Source of the DNA: an uncultured Lachnospiraceae bacterium
GTDB taxonomy: Bacteria; Bacillota; Clostridia; Lachnospirales; Lachnospiraceae
Assembly (NCBI GenBank): GCA_900549995.1
Contig: URQQ01000003.1
Coordinates: forward strand, 1 to 64,000
DNA: 64,000 nt
Direction: 5' to 3'
This document shows positions 52,176 to 60,426 of this stretch, in pieces. Both the position numbers and the translations under genes were made by a program. Numbering within the stretch: position 1 is the first letter of the stretch; each line of letters opens with the position of its first letter. The notes beneath the pieces were generated by a model. The model did no database searches and was not told the DNA's origin. It worked only from the letters and a program-made list of their open reading frames with translations.

Positions 52176-53606
52176 TTACTGTGCTTTTTGTTTTTCACGC
52201 TTTGCAATCTGCGGCATAATCAGCCCCAGTGCTGTCAGTACAATCGGTGTAATTACATTCAGTGCAAAGGTGAACGGATCTTTATTATACATCCCCATAA
52301 TACAGCACGCGGCAGTGACTGTAAAGCACCAGCCGCCAAAGAACATCGCCGTCTTCTGGCTTTTCACAAAACGGTATTCTGCCGGAATCCGCTTGATAGC
52401 TTTTCGCAGCGCAATATATGCCACGAATACCCACAGATAACGCATCGGCATGCATACCGAGTTCAGTCTTGTCAGCTGCTGCAGTACGGCTGCTGCTCCC
52501 GGCACAACAGACTGTATCAGAATGATTGCCCCCGCCAGAACTGCTACGAGTATGATTCCATTATTGTATACACCATACTTATTTTTTATCCGAAGTCTGG
52601 ATGGAATGAACTCTTTTGTCTTCTCATTGTCCAGAAGCATCCGAAGCGGTGCATCGATACTAAGAATTAAGATGGCAAACTGTCCGATCAGATTACAAAG
52701 TGCATAGATAATCAGGAACGTATCCCCCAGATGGTAATACTGTCCCAGACGCTGGAATGCCCAGTAAGCTCCATTTGCCGCATAAGAGTTGAATGCTTCT
52801 TCACTGGCGTTAATCACCGATGGATCATACATTTTTCCCATGGCAATCGTTCCAAGAATCGCACATGTAACAACCATAACTGCCATGGCAATGATTCCTT
52901 TCGGGAATCCCTTGCTTGGGTTCTCAACCTTGTTGACATAAGGCGATATTTTCTCGCATCCGCCGACCGCGAATACAAGGATTGAAAGAGAAGTAAAATA
53001 TCCAAGGTTCAAATTTGGAGTCAGGCTTTTCAGACTGAGATCCACGCTGACATAGTCTGCTCCCGGATTGATCGCCGGAGCCGCGAGCATCATTATAATA
53101 TATAAGATCGACATGACGAACATACTTGTTCCTGCCAGTGTCATCAGTTTTTTCAATGGGTTCAGTCCCTTGCTTGCGATATAACATCCAAGTAAAAATA
53201 CTGCCAGTGTTGCCAGCTGCACATACAGCGTCGGAAATGTATCATAGGTCTCCGCATTACGGAACACCGCCCAGCTCAATGCCTTTAAGCTTCCGCTTCC
53301 TTTGCTGGCAATATACGTAATGTGGCATGCCCAGTAAGTAAATCCCGCATAATAGGCAAGCTTTGGCCCTGTCGTCTCGTAAATCCAGGAACTGACACCG
53401 CTTCCGCTGCTCTTAAACGCCGATCCAAGTTCCCCAACCATAAGCGCATAAGGCACAAAATACAGTGCAAACATTAATACCCAGCTGATAATTACCTGAA
53501 GACCATTAAAATAGATAAACCCATTTACAACGTTTCCAAATCCCCAGACTGTGGAAAAAGCCATGAAGGCCAGGGCAGTCCATGTGATCTTTTTTTTATC
53601 TGACAT
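52176..53606 (-). CDS. APC superfamily amino acid permease
   Basis: A 476-residue permease with about twelve spans. Span 1 contains MAFSTVWGFGNVVNGF, the broken-helix substrate region of the APC fold. Later GSGVSSWIYETTG and the FAVGGCEKISPYVNKVENPSKGFPKG segment (spread over residues 215-245) are typical of glutamate/GABA antiporter-like members. It is co-transcribed with pepT (32-base gap) and the M18 aminopeptidase. It may export or exchange amino acids released from peptides; the substrate is unknown. Confidence 0.88.
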   Translation of the reverse strand: MSDKKKITWTALAFMAFSTVWGFGNVVNGFIYFNGLQVIISWVLMFALYFVPYALMVGELGSAFKSSGSGVSSWIYETTGPKLAYYAGFTYWACHITYIASKGSGSLKALSWAVFRNAETYDTFPTLYVQLATLAVFLLGCYIASKGLNPLKKLMTLAGTSMFVMSILYIIMMLAAPAINPGADYVSVDLSLKSLTPNLNLGYFTSLSILVFAVGGCEKISPYVNKVENPSKGFPKGIIAMAVMVVTCAILGTIAMGKMYDPSVINASEEAFNSYAANGAYWAFQRLGQYYHLGDTFLIIYALCNLIGQFAILILSIDAPLRMLLDNEKTKEFIPSRLRIKNKYGVYNNGIILVAVLAGAIILIQSVVPGAAAVLQQLTRLNSVCMPMRYLWVFVAYIALRKAIKRIPAEYRFVKSQKTAMFFGGWCFTVTAACCIMGMYNKDPFTFALNVITPIVLTALGLIMPQIAKREKQKAQ

Positions 53607-53638
53607 TTTTTATTCCTCCCGTGACATACCGGTCACTG

Positions 53639-54853
53639 TTATGCAAATCTTTTTACAATATTTTTTATCATCTCAACCGCAAGATCCATCGCCTCTACAC
53701 TGATGTGCTCAAAGGGGCCGTGGAATGCGTATCCACCGGTACCAAGATTCGGGCATGGCAGTCCTTTGAAGCTTAATCTCGCCCCATCCGTTCCCCCGCG
53801 GACCGGAGAGATATCCGGTTCAATGCCTGTTTCCCTGGCAGCCTCCACTGCGCGTTCAATCAGGAAATAACATGGTTCAATTTTCTCTTTCATATTGCGG
53901 TAAGACTGTGTGATCGTAAGTTCGACGGTTCCTTCCCCATACTTCTCATTCATCCTCCGTGCAATCTCCCCAAGCTGCTCCTCTTTCTGGTCAAACAGAT
54001 CCCGGTCAAAATCCCGGATAAAATATTTCATCGTAGCCAAAGTCACATTTCCCGTAAACTGAATCAGGTGATAAAATCCTTCGTACCCTTCCGTTGTCTC
54101 CGGCCTCTGGTCTTTCGGAAGCATCTGGTGGATTTCCGTACCGATTGTCTGAGCATTCACCATGACATCTTTGGCCGATCCCGGATGCACGCTGACTCCG
54201 TGAATTACCAGTTCTGCCGTGGATGCATGGAAATTCTCATACTGGATCTCCCCTTCTTTTCCTCCGTCCAATGTATAAGCATACGCAGCTTTGAATCCTT
54301 CCACATCAAAGTTTGCCGCCCCACGGGCAATCTCTTCATCCGGAGTAAATCCAATACAGATTTTTCCATGCGAAGTTCCTTCTCTCATAATCTCTTCTGC
54401 TGCTGTCAGAATCTCGGCAATCCCAGCTTTGTCATCAGCCCCAAGTAGCGTCGTTCCATCTGATGTAATCACTGTTCTTCCTTTGAGTGTTGCAAGATGA
54501 GGAAATTCAGATACACGGATGACATTGCCGCTTTCCCCCAGCATAATATCTGTTCCGTCATAGTTTTCAATCACCTGCGGATGAATATCTTTCCCTGAAC
54601 AATCCGGCGCGGTATCCATATGTGCAATCAATCCCAGTGCCGGTTTGTCTTCACACCCCCTGGTGGCAGGAATTGATCCATACACATATCCCTTCTCATC
54701 CACTCTCGCATCCTGAATTCCAAGATCCTTCATTTCTTTTACCAGCTGTTTTGCCAGTTCCAGCTCTCTTTCGGCCGATGGAACTGTGTCGCTTTCCCCG
54801 TCACTCGTAGTCCACACCGATACGTAGCTCAGAAATCTTTCATAAGCTCTCAT
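53639..54853 (-). CDS. pepT: Peptidase T (tripeptide aminopeptidase)
   Basis: A 404-residue M20 peptidase that follows PepT throughout. Zinc ligands and catalytic residues: LIAHMDTAPD (His and Asp), LLGADDKAGIAEI (bridging Asp), TPDEEIARGA (EE), YTLDGGKEGEI (Asp) and GYAFHGPFEH (late His). PVRGGTDGARLSFKG is the PepT signature region. It removes the N-terminal residue of tripeptides in the cytoplasm. It is the first gene of the pepT-permease-M18-GntR operon, behind a promoter with a TTGTCGACAA palindrome. Confidence 0.95.
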   Translation of the reverse strand: MRAYERFLSYVSVWTTSDGESDTVPSAERELELAKQLVKEMKDLGIQDARVDEKGYVYGSIPATRGCEDKPALGLIAHMDTAPDCSGKDIHPQVIENYDGTDIMLGESGNVIRVSEFPHLATLKGRTVITSDGTTLLGADDKAGIAEILTAAEEIMREGTSHGKICIGFTPDEEIARGAANFDVEGFKAAYAYTLDGGKEGEIQYENFHASTAELVIHGVSVHPGSAKDVMVNAQTIGTEIHQMLPKDQRPETTEGYEGFYHLIQFTGNVTLATMKYFIRDFDRDLFDQKEEQLGEIARRMNEKYGEGTVELTITQSYRNMKEKIEPCYFLIERAVEAARETGIEPDISPVRGGTDGARLSFKGLPCPNLGTGGYAFHGPFEHISVEAMDLAVEMIKNIVKRFA

Positions 54854-54912
54854 ACTAATCCGTTCTCCTTTTCTTGTGATACACCTTCCCGTGTAAATTT
54901 CACTTCTTTTTC

Positions 54913-54940
54913 ATTATACTACATCTTGGCGTTGTGTAAA
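54913..54940 (-). promoter_or_regulatory. Promoter of the pepT operon
   Basis: On the minus strand, TTTACA (54935-54940) and TATAAT (54913-54918) with a 16-base spacer. It is 60 bases ahead of the pepT start. Confidence 0.65.
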
Positions 54941-54947
54941 TTGGCGA

Positions 54948-54957
54948 TTGTCGACAA
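54948..54957. promoter_or_regulatory. TTGTCGACAA palindrome before pepT
   Basis: A perfect 10-bp palindrome 7 bases upstream of the pepT -35. It shares the TGTCGAC core with the POT gene's operator region. It is a candidate GntR site. The rest of the 305-base gap between pepT and the EamA gene (54854-55158) is AT-rich and holds only the two promoters. Confidence 0.55.
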
Positions 54958-55080
54958 AATTCACCTGCAGTTTTTAGATATATTTTATATTTATAGATTT
55001 ACACTCCTGTTTTTTTTGTCTTATTTAACCAATATTTATATCCTCCCGTATATTCACTGGATTTTTCTTCAAGAAAAAGT

Positions 55081-55108
55081 TTTCAAACCGATCCTGCAGC
55101 TGTATAAT
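55081..55108 (+). promoter_or_regulatory. Promoter of the EamA transporter gene
   Basis: TTTCAA (55081-55086) and TATAAT (55103-55108) with 16-base spacing, 50 bases ahead of the start codon. Confidence 0.5.
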
Positions 55109-55158
55109 AAGCATAAACATTGTCCCTTTTTTAACAGACTCAGACAGGCAGGTATATT

Positions 55159-56025
55159 ATGAATAATAAAAAAGCAATCCTCAGCGTCAACATCGCAGTA
55201 TTCTTCTTCGGTATGGCGGGTCTATTTGCCAAGTTCCTCTCTCTTCCCGCGATTGGAATCACCTTCGGAAGAGTATTTTTCTCATCCATAGCACTTTTCA
55301 TCTTCTGTAAAATCCGCAGGCAAAGCATACGTATTTCACAGCTTCGTCACTTGTTTATCCTGATCGGTGCCGGAATTATTCTGGCGTTTCACTGGTGGTC
55401 TTATCTGCAGTCGATCCAGATATCAACCGTAGCGATCGGAACCATTACGTTTTCGGCATTTCCTTTATTCGTAACATTCCTTGAGCCGCTCTTTTTCAAA
55501 GAGAGACTGAAGCTTAAAAATGTATGCCTCGCAGTTCTTACGCTGGTTGGTGTCTTTATTACCGTGCCGGACTTCTCCCTGTCAAGCAGCAAAACTGCCG
55601 GAATCATCATCGGCATGTTCTCCTCTTTTGCCTACGCCGTCCTGACACTGATCAACCGCTACTGCGCCAAATATTATGAAAGCATAACGATTTCACTGTA
55701 TGAACAGGGAACTGCCGCCGTTGTACTGCTCCCGTTTATCGTACTGATCCCAATGCAGCCAACACTGAAAGATATCGGTCTTCTTGTAATCCTGGGCGTA
55801 TTTTCAACTGCTCTTGCCCACTCTTTATTTACGAACAGCCTGAAACGTCTGCCAGCACAGCTTGCAGGAATTGTCGCCTCCATGGAATCTGTCTACGGTA
55901 TACTGCTGGCTTTAGTTATTCTGGGCGAAATTCCGTCTCCTCAGGAGGTCATCGGCGCAGTGATCATTATCAGTGCCGCAGTGCTTGGACAGATGACACA
56001 GGCAAAGCAGCCGGAAGCTGCTTAG
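55159..56025 (+). CDS. EamA/DMT family transporter
   Basis: A 288-residue protein with ten predicted spans in two EamA repeats (about residues 8-135 and 145-280). Landmarks are FHWWSYLQSIQISTVAIGT in repeat 1 and AHSLFTNSLKRLPAQLAGIVASMESVYG in repeat 2. DMT transporters mainly export amino acids or other metabolites. CAGGTA lies ahead of the ATG. It is monocistronic, divergent from pepT and followed by a terminator, so co-regulation with the peptidase genes is possible. Confidence 0.9.
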   Translation: MNNKKAILSVNIAVFFFGMAGLFAKFLSLPAIGITFGRVFFSSIALFIFCKIRRQSIRISQLRHLFILIGAGIILAFHWWSYLQSIQISTVAIGTITFSAFPLFVTFLEPLFFKERLKLKNVCLAVLTLVGVFITVPDFSLSSSKTAGIIIGMFSSFAYAVLTLINRYCAKYYESITISLYEQGTAAVVLLPFIVLIPMQPTLKDIGLLVILGVFSTALAHSLFTNSLKRLPAQLAGIVASMESVYGILLALVILGEIPSPQEVIGAVIIISAAVLGQMTQAKQPEAA

Positions 56026-56041
56026 TACATGCTTTCAAAAA

Positions 56042-56077
56042 CAGGAGGGGTAAATTCACATGAATTCACCTCTCCTG
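56042..56077. terminator. Bidirectional terminator, EamA/MocA genes
   Basis: CAGGAGGGGTAAATTC pairs with GAATTCACCTCTCCTG with two mismatches and a 4-base loop, between convergent genes; A and T runs flank it. Confidence 0.75.
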
Positions 56078-56083
56078 ACTGTT

Positions 56084-57145
56084 TTACTTCATATATCTCT
56101 CCATAAACTCCCCCATCGACAGTTTCTTTCCCACTTCTGCACTTTCCAGTGCACCAAATACCATCATCATACTTTTGAGGTTGTCCTTACAGTCTGTCTC
56201 CGCATCTCTTCCTTCTTCCAGCGCATCGAACATCTCCTGAATTGCTCCTGCATGGCTTTCAAGTCCGTTCCATTCTGTCTCTGGCACCATCCGCACATAG
56301 TTTCTTTCGGCAAATGGATTCCCCTTATTCCCGATATAATCATAATCAGGAATTTCATAATAAGGTGCATTGATACCGTCCCATCTCATCGTGCCTTTAC
56401 TTCCGATAATTCTCCATTCTGACTCCCAGGAAGTATGGCACCCTTCGACTCCTAACCAGCAACGGTAATCAAAGACACAATTTTCTCCCATCCGGAAGAC
56501 GCATACGCCAGCGGCGTCACCTGTATATATAGAACCTTCCGGATTCAAACTTTCTGCATATACAGTGGAAGCATCTTCCCCCAGAAGGAATCTCGCCTGA
56601 TCAAAAGTATGTACCGCATTATCCATCATCATCGGCTTATCCAGTTTATTTCGGATACTTCTTAAATCGCCGGATGTAAAAATATCAGCACATACGAATC
56701 CCGGTTTTCCAATGGTCCCTGCCTTGATTGTATCCCTCATCGCCCGCATCGCCTTATTATAACGGCGGTTTTGGAGGATTGAATATTTCAGCCCTGTTCT
56801 TTTCGCTGTCTCGACCATTTTTACAGCCTGTTCTGGTGTCAGAGCCATTGGTTTCTCGCTGAATACGTTACACCCATTTTCCAACGCCTCCGTCACAATA
56901 TTGACATGATTCATCACATATGTAATATCAAACACCAAATTAGGCGATGTCTCTTCAAGTGCCTCTGTAAGGTTTGTAAAAACAGGTGCACCCAGGCCAT
57001 ATTCCAGATTCATCTTCTCAGCATTTTCTGGTTTCATATCCACCAGACCGACGACTTTACTGTCTGTCCGTGTCTTCAGATAGCGAAACCATTCATGAGA
57101 GATGAACCCACATCCCACTACGACAATTCTATATTTTGCTTCCAT
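56084..57145 (-). CDS. Gfo/Idh/MocA family NAD(P)-dependent oxidoreductase
   Basis: A 353-residue dehydrogenase. The Rossmann motif is VVVGCGFISHEWF (residues 8-20) and the family's EKP motif appears in VFSEKPMALTPEQ. The C-terminal alpha/beta substrate domain follows (FDQARFLLGED supplies the usual HxxD-type helix in altered form). GGAGGAAAAG precedes the ATG. It is the second gene after a TIM-barrel isomerase; such pairs oxidise and epimerise inositols or sugar derivatives. The substrate is not known. Confidence 0.9.
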   Translation of the reverse strand: MEAKYRIVVVGCGFISHEWFRYLKTRTDSKVVGLVDMKPENAEKMNLEYGLGAPVFTNLTEALEETSPNLVFDITYVMNHVNIVTEALENGCNVFSEKPMALTPEQAVKMVETAKRTGLKYSILQNRRYNKAMRAMRDTIKAGTIGKPGFVCADIFTSGDLRSIRNKLDKPMMMDNAVHTFDQARFLLGEDASTVYAESLNPEGSIYTGDAAGVCVFRMGENCVFDYRCWLGVEGCHTSWESEWRIIGSKGTMRWDGINAPYYEIPDYDYIGNKGNPFAERNYVRMVPETEWNGLESHAGAIQEMFDALEEGRDAETDCKDNLKSMMMVFGALESAEVGKKLSMGEFMERYMK

Positions 57146-57192
57146 TTCTTTTCCTCCGTTCTCATTTACATAAACTGGTGCCCAATTGGAGT

Positions 57193-58086
57193 TTACCCAA
57201 ATAATGTCCTGACATTATCCATACTTATTTCTGCCGCCTTCTGCATACTGCCGCCCAGAATGTTTCTCAGGTAATCAAAGGACTCAAATTCTACGACCAT
57301 GGCACCGTCATACCCAATCTCATTTAAGGCATATATGAACGCCTGCCACTCCACCTTACCCTCGCCCAGCAGAGGAAATACAAAACGGCCATCTTTCATA
57401 TTTCCTGCCATATCTTTGAGATACCAGCCGACAGCATCCTTCAGGTGTACATGTTTGATCCTGTCCTTTCCCCACATGCGGATCGCCCAGGCTACATCCA
57501 TATTTCCGCACAAAATATCATGTGAGGGGTCATAGTTAACTCCTAATGCACTGGAATTATAATGATTGACCAGAAACTGTGTCGTAAAAAAATCATGACA
57601 TAAATGCCCCCATACCCCTTCCACCGCAAGCTTTATCCCGTATCTCTCAGCCGCCAAAACAAACTGGTCATATGCTTCAAAAACCATATTCCATGCATCT
57701 CCTTCGCTGAGATCCCTGCCTGTAATAACGGGATTTTCTATCCATGGACGTGGTCCCGTGAATAAATTGATCACCTTCACTCCAGCCTCCGCATACGTTT
57801 CAATGCATTTTAAAACATATTGGATATTCCTTTTTCTCTCCTCTTCATTCAGAGAGACCAGATCCCTCTGTACTACGATTTCAGAAACTTCCAATCCATG
57901 ATCCTCAGAAGTTTTTATTACATTTTTGATTTCGTTCAGAGACATTTCATATGGATTCAAAGATTCTGTAATCCACTCCACAGCCGTATACCCAAGGCTA
58001 TGCAGGTGCCGGCAGATTTGATCTGTATCCCACTTGAGATAACTGCACCCTTCAGAAATCTTAAATCCAATCTTATATTGATTCAT
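57193..58086 (-). CDS. Sugar phosphate isomerase/epimerase family TIM-barrel protein
   Basis: A 297-residue xylose-isomerase-like (AP endonuclease family 2 fold) protein. Expected metal ligands lie in KLAVEGVWGHL (Glu), NYDPSHD (Asp and His), IKHVHLKDAVG (His and Lys) and the final VVEFESFDYL (Glu). GGAGGG precedes the ATG. It is the first gene of the pair with the MocA-type dehydrogenase, and an AraC regulator is divergent. A role in inositol, sugar acid or deoxy sugar breakdown is probable. Confidence 0.88.
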   Translation of the reverse strand: MNQYKIGFKISEGCSYLKWDTDQICRHLHSLGYTAVEWITESLNPYEMSLNEIKNVIKTSEDHGLEVSEIVVQRDLVSLNEEERKRNIQYVLKCIETYAEAGVKVINLFTGPRPWIENPVITGRDLSEGDAWNMVFEAYDQFVLAAERYGIKLAVEGVWGHLCHDFFTTQFLVNHYNSSALGVNYDPSHDILCGNMDVAWAIRMWGKDRIKHVHLKDAVGWYLKDMAGNMKDGRFVFPLLGEGKVEWQAFIYALNEIGYDGAMVVEFESFDYLRNILGGSMQKAAEISMDNVRTLFG

Positions 58087-58177
58087 TTCACATCCCTCCT
58101 GTCTTTATATTTTTATTATATTTGATTTCCTCTGCTTTAAAAGTATAGTTAACGTCCAAAAATAACATATTTAAGAC

Positions 58178-58206
58178 TTGTTATAAATATTATTTTTATG
58201 TATAAT
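58178..58206 (+). promoter_or_regulatory. Promoter of the AraC gene
   Basis: TTGTTA (58178-58183) and TATAAT (58201-58206) with 17-base spacing in a very AT-rich divergent region (58087-58353). The leader to the ATG is about 140 bases. I see no clear minus-strand promoter for the TIM-barrel gene, which would fit activation. Confidence 0.55.
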
Positions 58207-58353
58207 TTACCTAAAACATCTCATATATCCTATATTTTTCATATTTACAACTATACATTTTAACAAAAACGCATCACAAAAATATAATTATTCAGACAAC
58301 CGCTGTCATTTTGCCGTTCCTTGGCCGCACCAATTATATTCCGGGAGGTCCTT

Positions 58354-59250
58354 ATGATTTTTAATAATTTGGCATTTCATTCTACAATGGATTTGAAACA
58401 GATTTTCCCGATCGAATCGGGCAGTGACTCCTACATTTTTAATTATGCCCAATTAGATCATTTTTTTGAACGGTGCATTACCTGGCACTGGCATTCTTTT
58501 TTCGAATTAAACTATATTATGGAAGGGGAAATAGAACTTCGGACTACAAACAGTGTGTATACCCTCAAAGAAGGGGATATTTCTTTTGTCAATTCAGGTG
58601 TCATACATCATGTATCTGCAAAAGATAAAATGAAAGGATGCAAACTCTGCTCCTTTTTCTTTGATATCCATTTTTTATCCGGGATGTACAACACAGCATT
58701 GAAGCAAAAATACATTCTGCCTGTGTTAAAAAACAAAAAACTTCAGGCATATACGATCCGCCCCAATACATATGAAAGAGTCTGTATGATTCAGAATTTT
58801 TTGAAAATGCTGAAATTGGATGAACAGGAACTTTTTGGATATGAGTTTGAACTTAGAACTGAACTTAGCCGTTTTTGGTGTGCCTTTCTTAAAGAAACTG
58901 AGAATCTGCGTGATCCAAATACAGAATCCAGCAGTGTTGACACCAAGCGTATGAAATGCATGCTGCAGTATATACATAATCATTATATGGAAAAAATATC
59001 GCTTGAAGATATCGCTGGTTCTGCCAACATCTGCAGCCGGGAATGCAGCCGGTGCTTTCAGCGTAATATGCAGACTTCCCCGATGAGTTATCTGAAAGAA
59101 TACAGAATCCGTATGGCCGCACAGATGCTGCTTCAGACGGATCAAAGTATCATGGCTGTAGGTGATAACTGCGGCTTTAGTTCCGGCAGCTATTTTACAA
59201 AAACATTTCAGGAATTTATGGGATGTACTCCGAAGGAATTTCGAAAATAA
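58354..59250 (+). CDS. AraC family transcriptional regulator with cupin domain
   Basis: A 298-residue regulator. The N-terminal half is a cupin-like sensor (ITWHWHSFFELNYIMEGEIEL, then EGDISFVNSGVIHHV). The C-terminal 100 residues contain the two AraC helix-turn-helices (ISLEDIAGSANICSRECSRCF and SIMAVGDNCGFSSGSYFTKTF). GGGAGG stands seven bases before the ATG at 58354. It is divergent from the TIM-barrel/MocA pair and is their probable activator. The inducer would be the sugar or polyol that they handle. Confidence 0.92.
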   Translation: MIFNNLAFHSTMDLKQIFPIESGSDSYIFNYAQLDHFFERCITWHWHSFFELNYIMEGEIELRTTNSVYTLKEGDISFVNSGVIHHVSAKDKMKGCKLCSFFFDIHFLSGMYNTALKQKYILPVLKNKKLQAYTIRPNTYERVCMIQNFLKMLKLDEQELFGYEFELRTELSRFWCAFLKETENLRDPNTESSSVDTKRMKCMLQYIHNHYMEKISLEDIAGSANICSRECSRCFQRNMQTSPMSYLKEYRIRMAAQMLLQTDQSIMAVGDNCGFSSGSYFTKTFQEFMGCTPKEFRK

Positions 59251-59291
59251 ATCTATGTATAGGGAACAATGTTTCCTATACTATATAGAAT

Positions 59292-59315
59292 GTGCCAGGG
59301 AACATTCCCCGGCAC
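59292..59315. other. Hairpin between AraC and Uma2 genes
   Basis: GTGCC, GGGAA and their complements form a roughly 10-bp stem with one mismatch and a very short loop. It lies between convergent genes but has no T-run on either strand, so terminator activity is doubtful. Confidence 0.4.
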
Positions 59316-59391
59316 GTCCATTTGCGATATACTACATTTTTACTCGAGCGCACACAGTCTGATTCATTTCTCTTCAAATCATCCCGCAATT

Positions 59392-60156
59392 CTATGCCTC
59401 CTGATCCGCCCACCTCGCAATCTGCTGAAATTTCAATACCAGCTTTCCTTCATAAATACTCACCGGAATCTCTGCGTCAATTGGATAAATCATCGGGGAA
59501 ACTTCACTTTCAAAGAAGTATACCATGACTCTCTTTTTATACGGATCCACAATCCAGTATTCCCGAACCCCCGCATGTTCATATTTAAATAGCTTCATAA
59601 TATAATCCCTTCGCTTGGTTCCGGGAGAAATAACCTCCAGCACAAAATCCGGCGCTCCTATAATATTACGTCTTACAATCTGCTCCGGCTTACAGACAAT
59701 CACCACATCCGGCTGAATCATAGTCTTTTCATCATTATCCAGCTGTACATCAATCGGAGAGATAAATGGGGTACATGCTCCCCCCTCATCCATAATGTAG
59801 TTCGCAATCTGTCTGTGGACTTCACCTGCCATCAGCTGATGAAAAGTCGTAGGTGCCGCCATATCATAAAAATAACCGTCAATCAGCTCCACCCTCTGCT
59901 CATCCGGAAGTGCGCGATAATCATCAATCGTATAAGAGCCTGGCGGGTTCTCCACTCCATAAGCCGAAGTTTCCAGCACCACCATAGGTTCCCGGAATAC
60001 TTTGGTAAGCGCTATAATCGTATCATACCGTGGATTCTTTGTCTCACCATTAAAAATCTTCTGCACTGTACCCAATGGCACACCTGACAACTCCGCAATC
60101 TGTGCATAACTATACCCACGTTCCTGCTTGATTTCTTTCATTTCCTGAATCGTCAT
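59392..60156 (-). CDS. HTH-Uma2 fusion protein (restriction-endonuclease-like fold)
   Basis: A 254-residue protein. Residues 1-60 are an XRE-type helix-turn-helix (GYSYAQIAELSGVPLGTVQKIFNGETKNP lies across the turn). Residues 75-254 are a Uma2 (DUF820) domain with the PD-(D/E)XK-like set: QPDVVIV, then FVLEVISPGTKRRDYIMK, and GVREYWIVDP. Uma2 proteins are widespread and of unclear function; a nuclease role is inferred from fold. The HTH could bind its own promoter. The gene stands alone. Confidence 0.88.
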   Translation of the reverse strand: MTIQEMKEIKQERGYSYAQIAELSGVPLGTVQKIFNGETKNPRYDTIIALTKVFREPMVVLETSAYGVENPPGSYTIDDYRALPDEQRVELIDGYFYDMAAPTTFHQLMAGEVHRQIANYIMDEGGACTPFISPIDVQLDNDEKTMIQPDVVIVCKPEQIVRRNIIGAPDFVLEVISPGTKRRDYIMKLFKYEHAGVREYWIVDPYKKRVMVYFFESEVSPMIYPIDAEIPVSIYEGKLVLKFQQIARWADQEA

Positions 60157-60189
60157 AATATCAGCACCTCCCGCTCTGTTTATATTTAT

Positions 60190-60218
60190 AACTTACTACA
60201 TATAGTCCCTTTAGTCAA
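60190..60218 (-). promoter_or_regulatory. Promoter of the HTH-Uma2 gene
   Basis: On the minus strand, TTGACT (60213-60218) and TAAGTT (60190-60195) with 17-base spacing, 34 bases ahead of the start codon. Confidence 0.6.
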
Positions 60219-60381
60219 CCGTTAAATATTATAATTCGGTATTATTATGGTTTTTTTATTCTTTTTCTTTTTTAAATCACCATATTTCCATCTAATTCAA
60301 ACCGTTTACGGTGATATCAATGCTTCATCGCAATTTATTTCCCGCCTAGGAAATAATGAATAACCAAAAATCTGCATGGAA

Positions 60382-60423
60382 AAAAGAGGATGTTTCCCCA
60401 TTCAGGAGAAAACATCCTCTTTT
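60382..60423 (-). terminator. Terminator after the oleate hydratase gene
   Basis: A 14-bp stem (AAAAGAGGATGTTT and complement) with a 14-base loop just beyond the stop codon; the arm ends in a T-run on the minus strand. Confidence 0.85.
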
Positions 60424-60426
60424 CTT

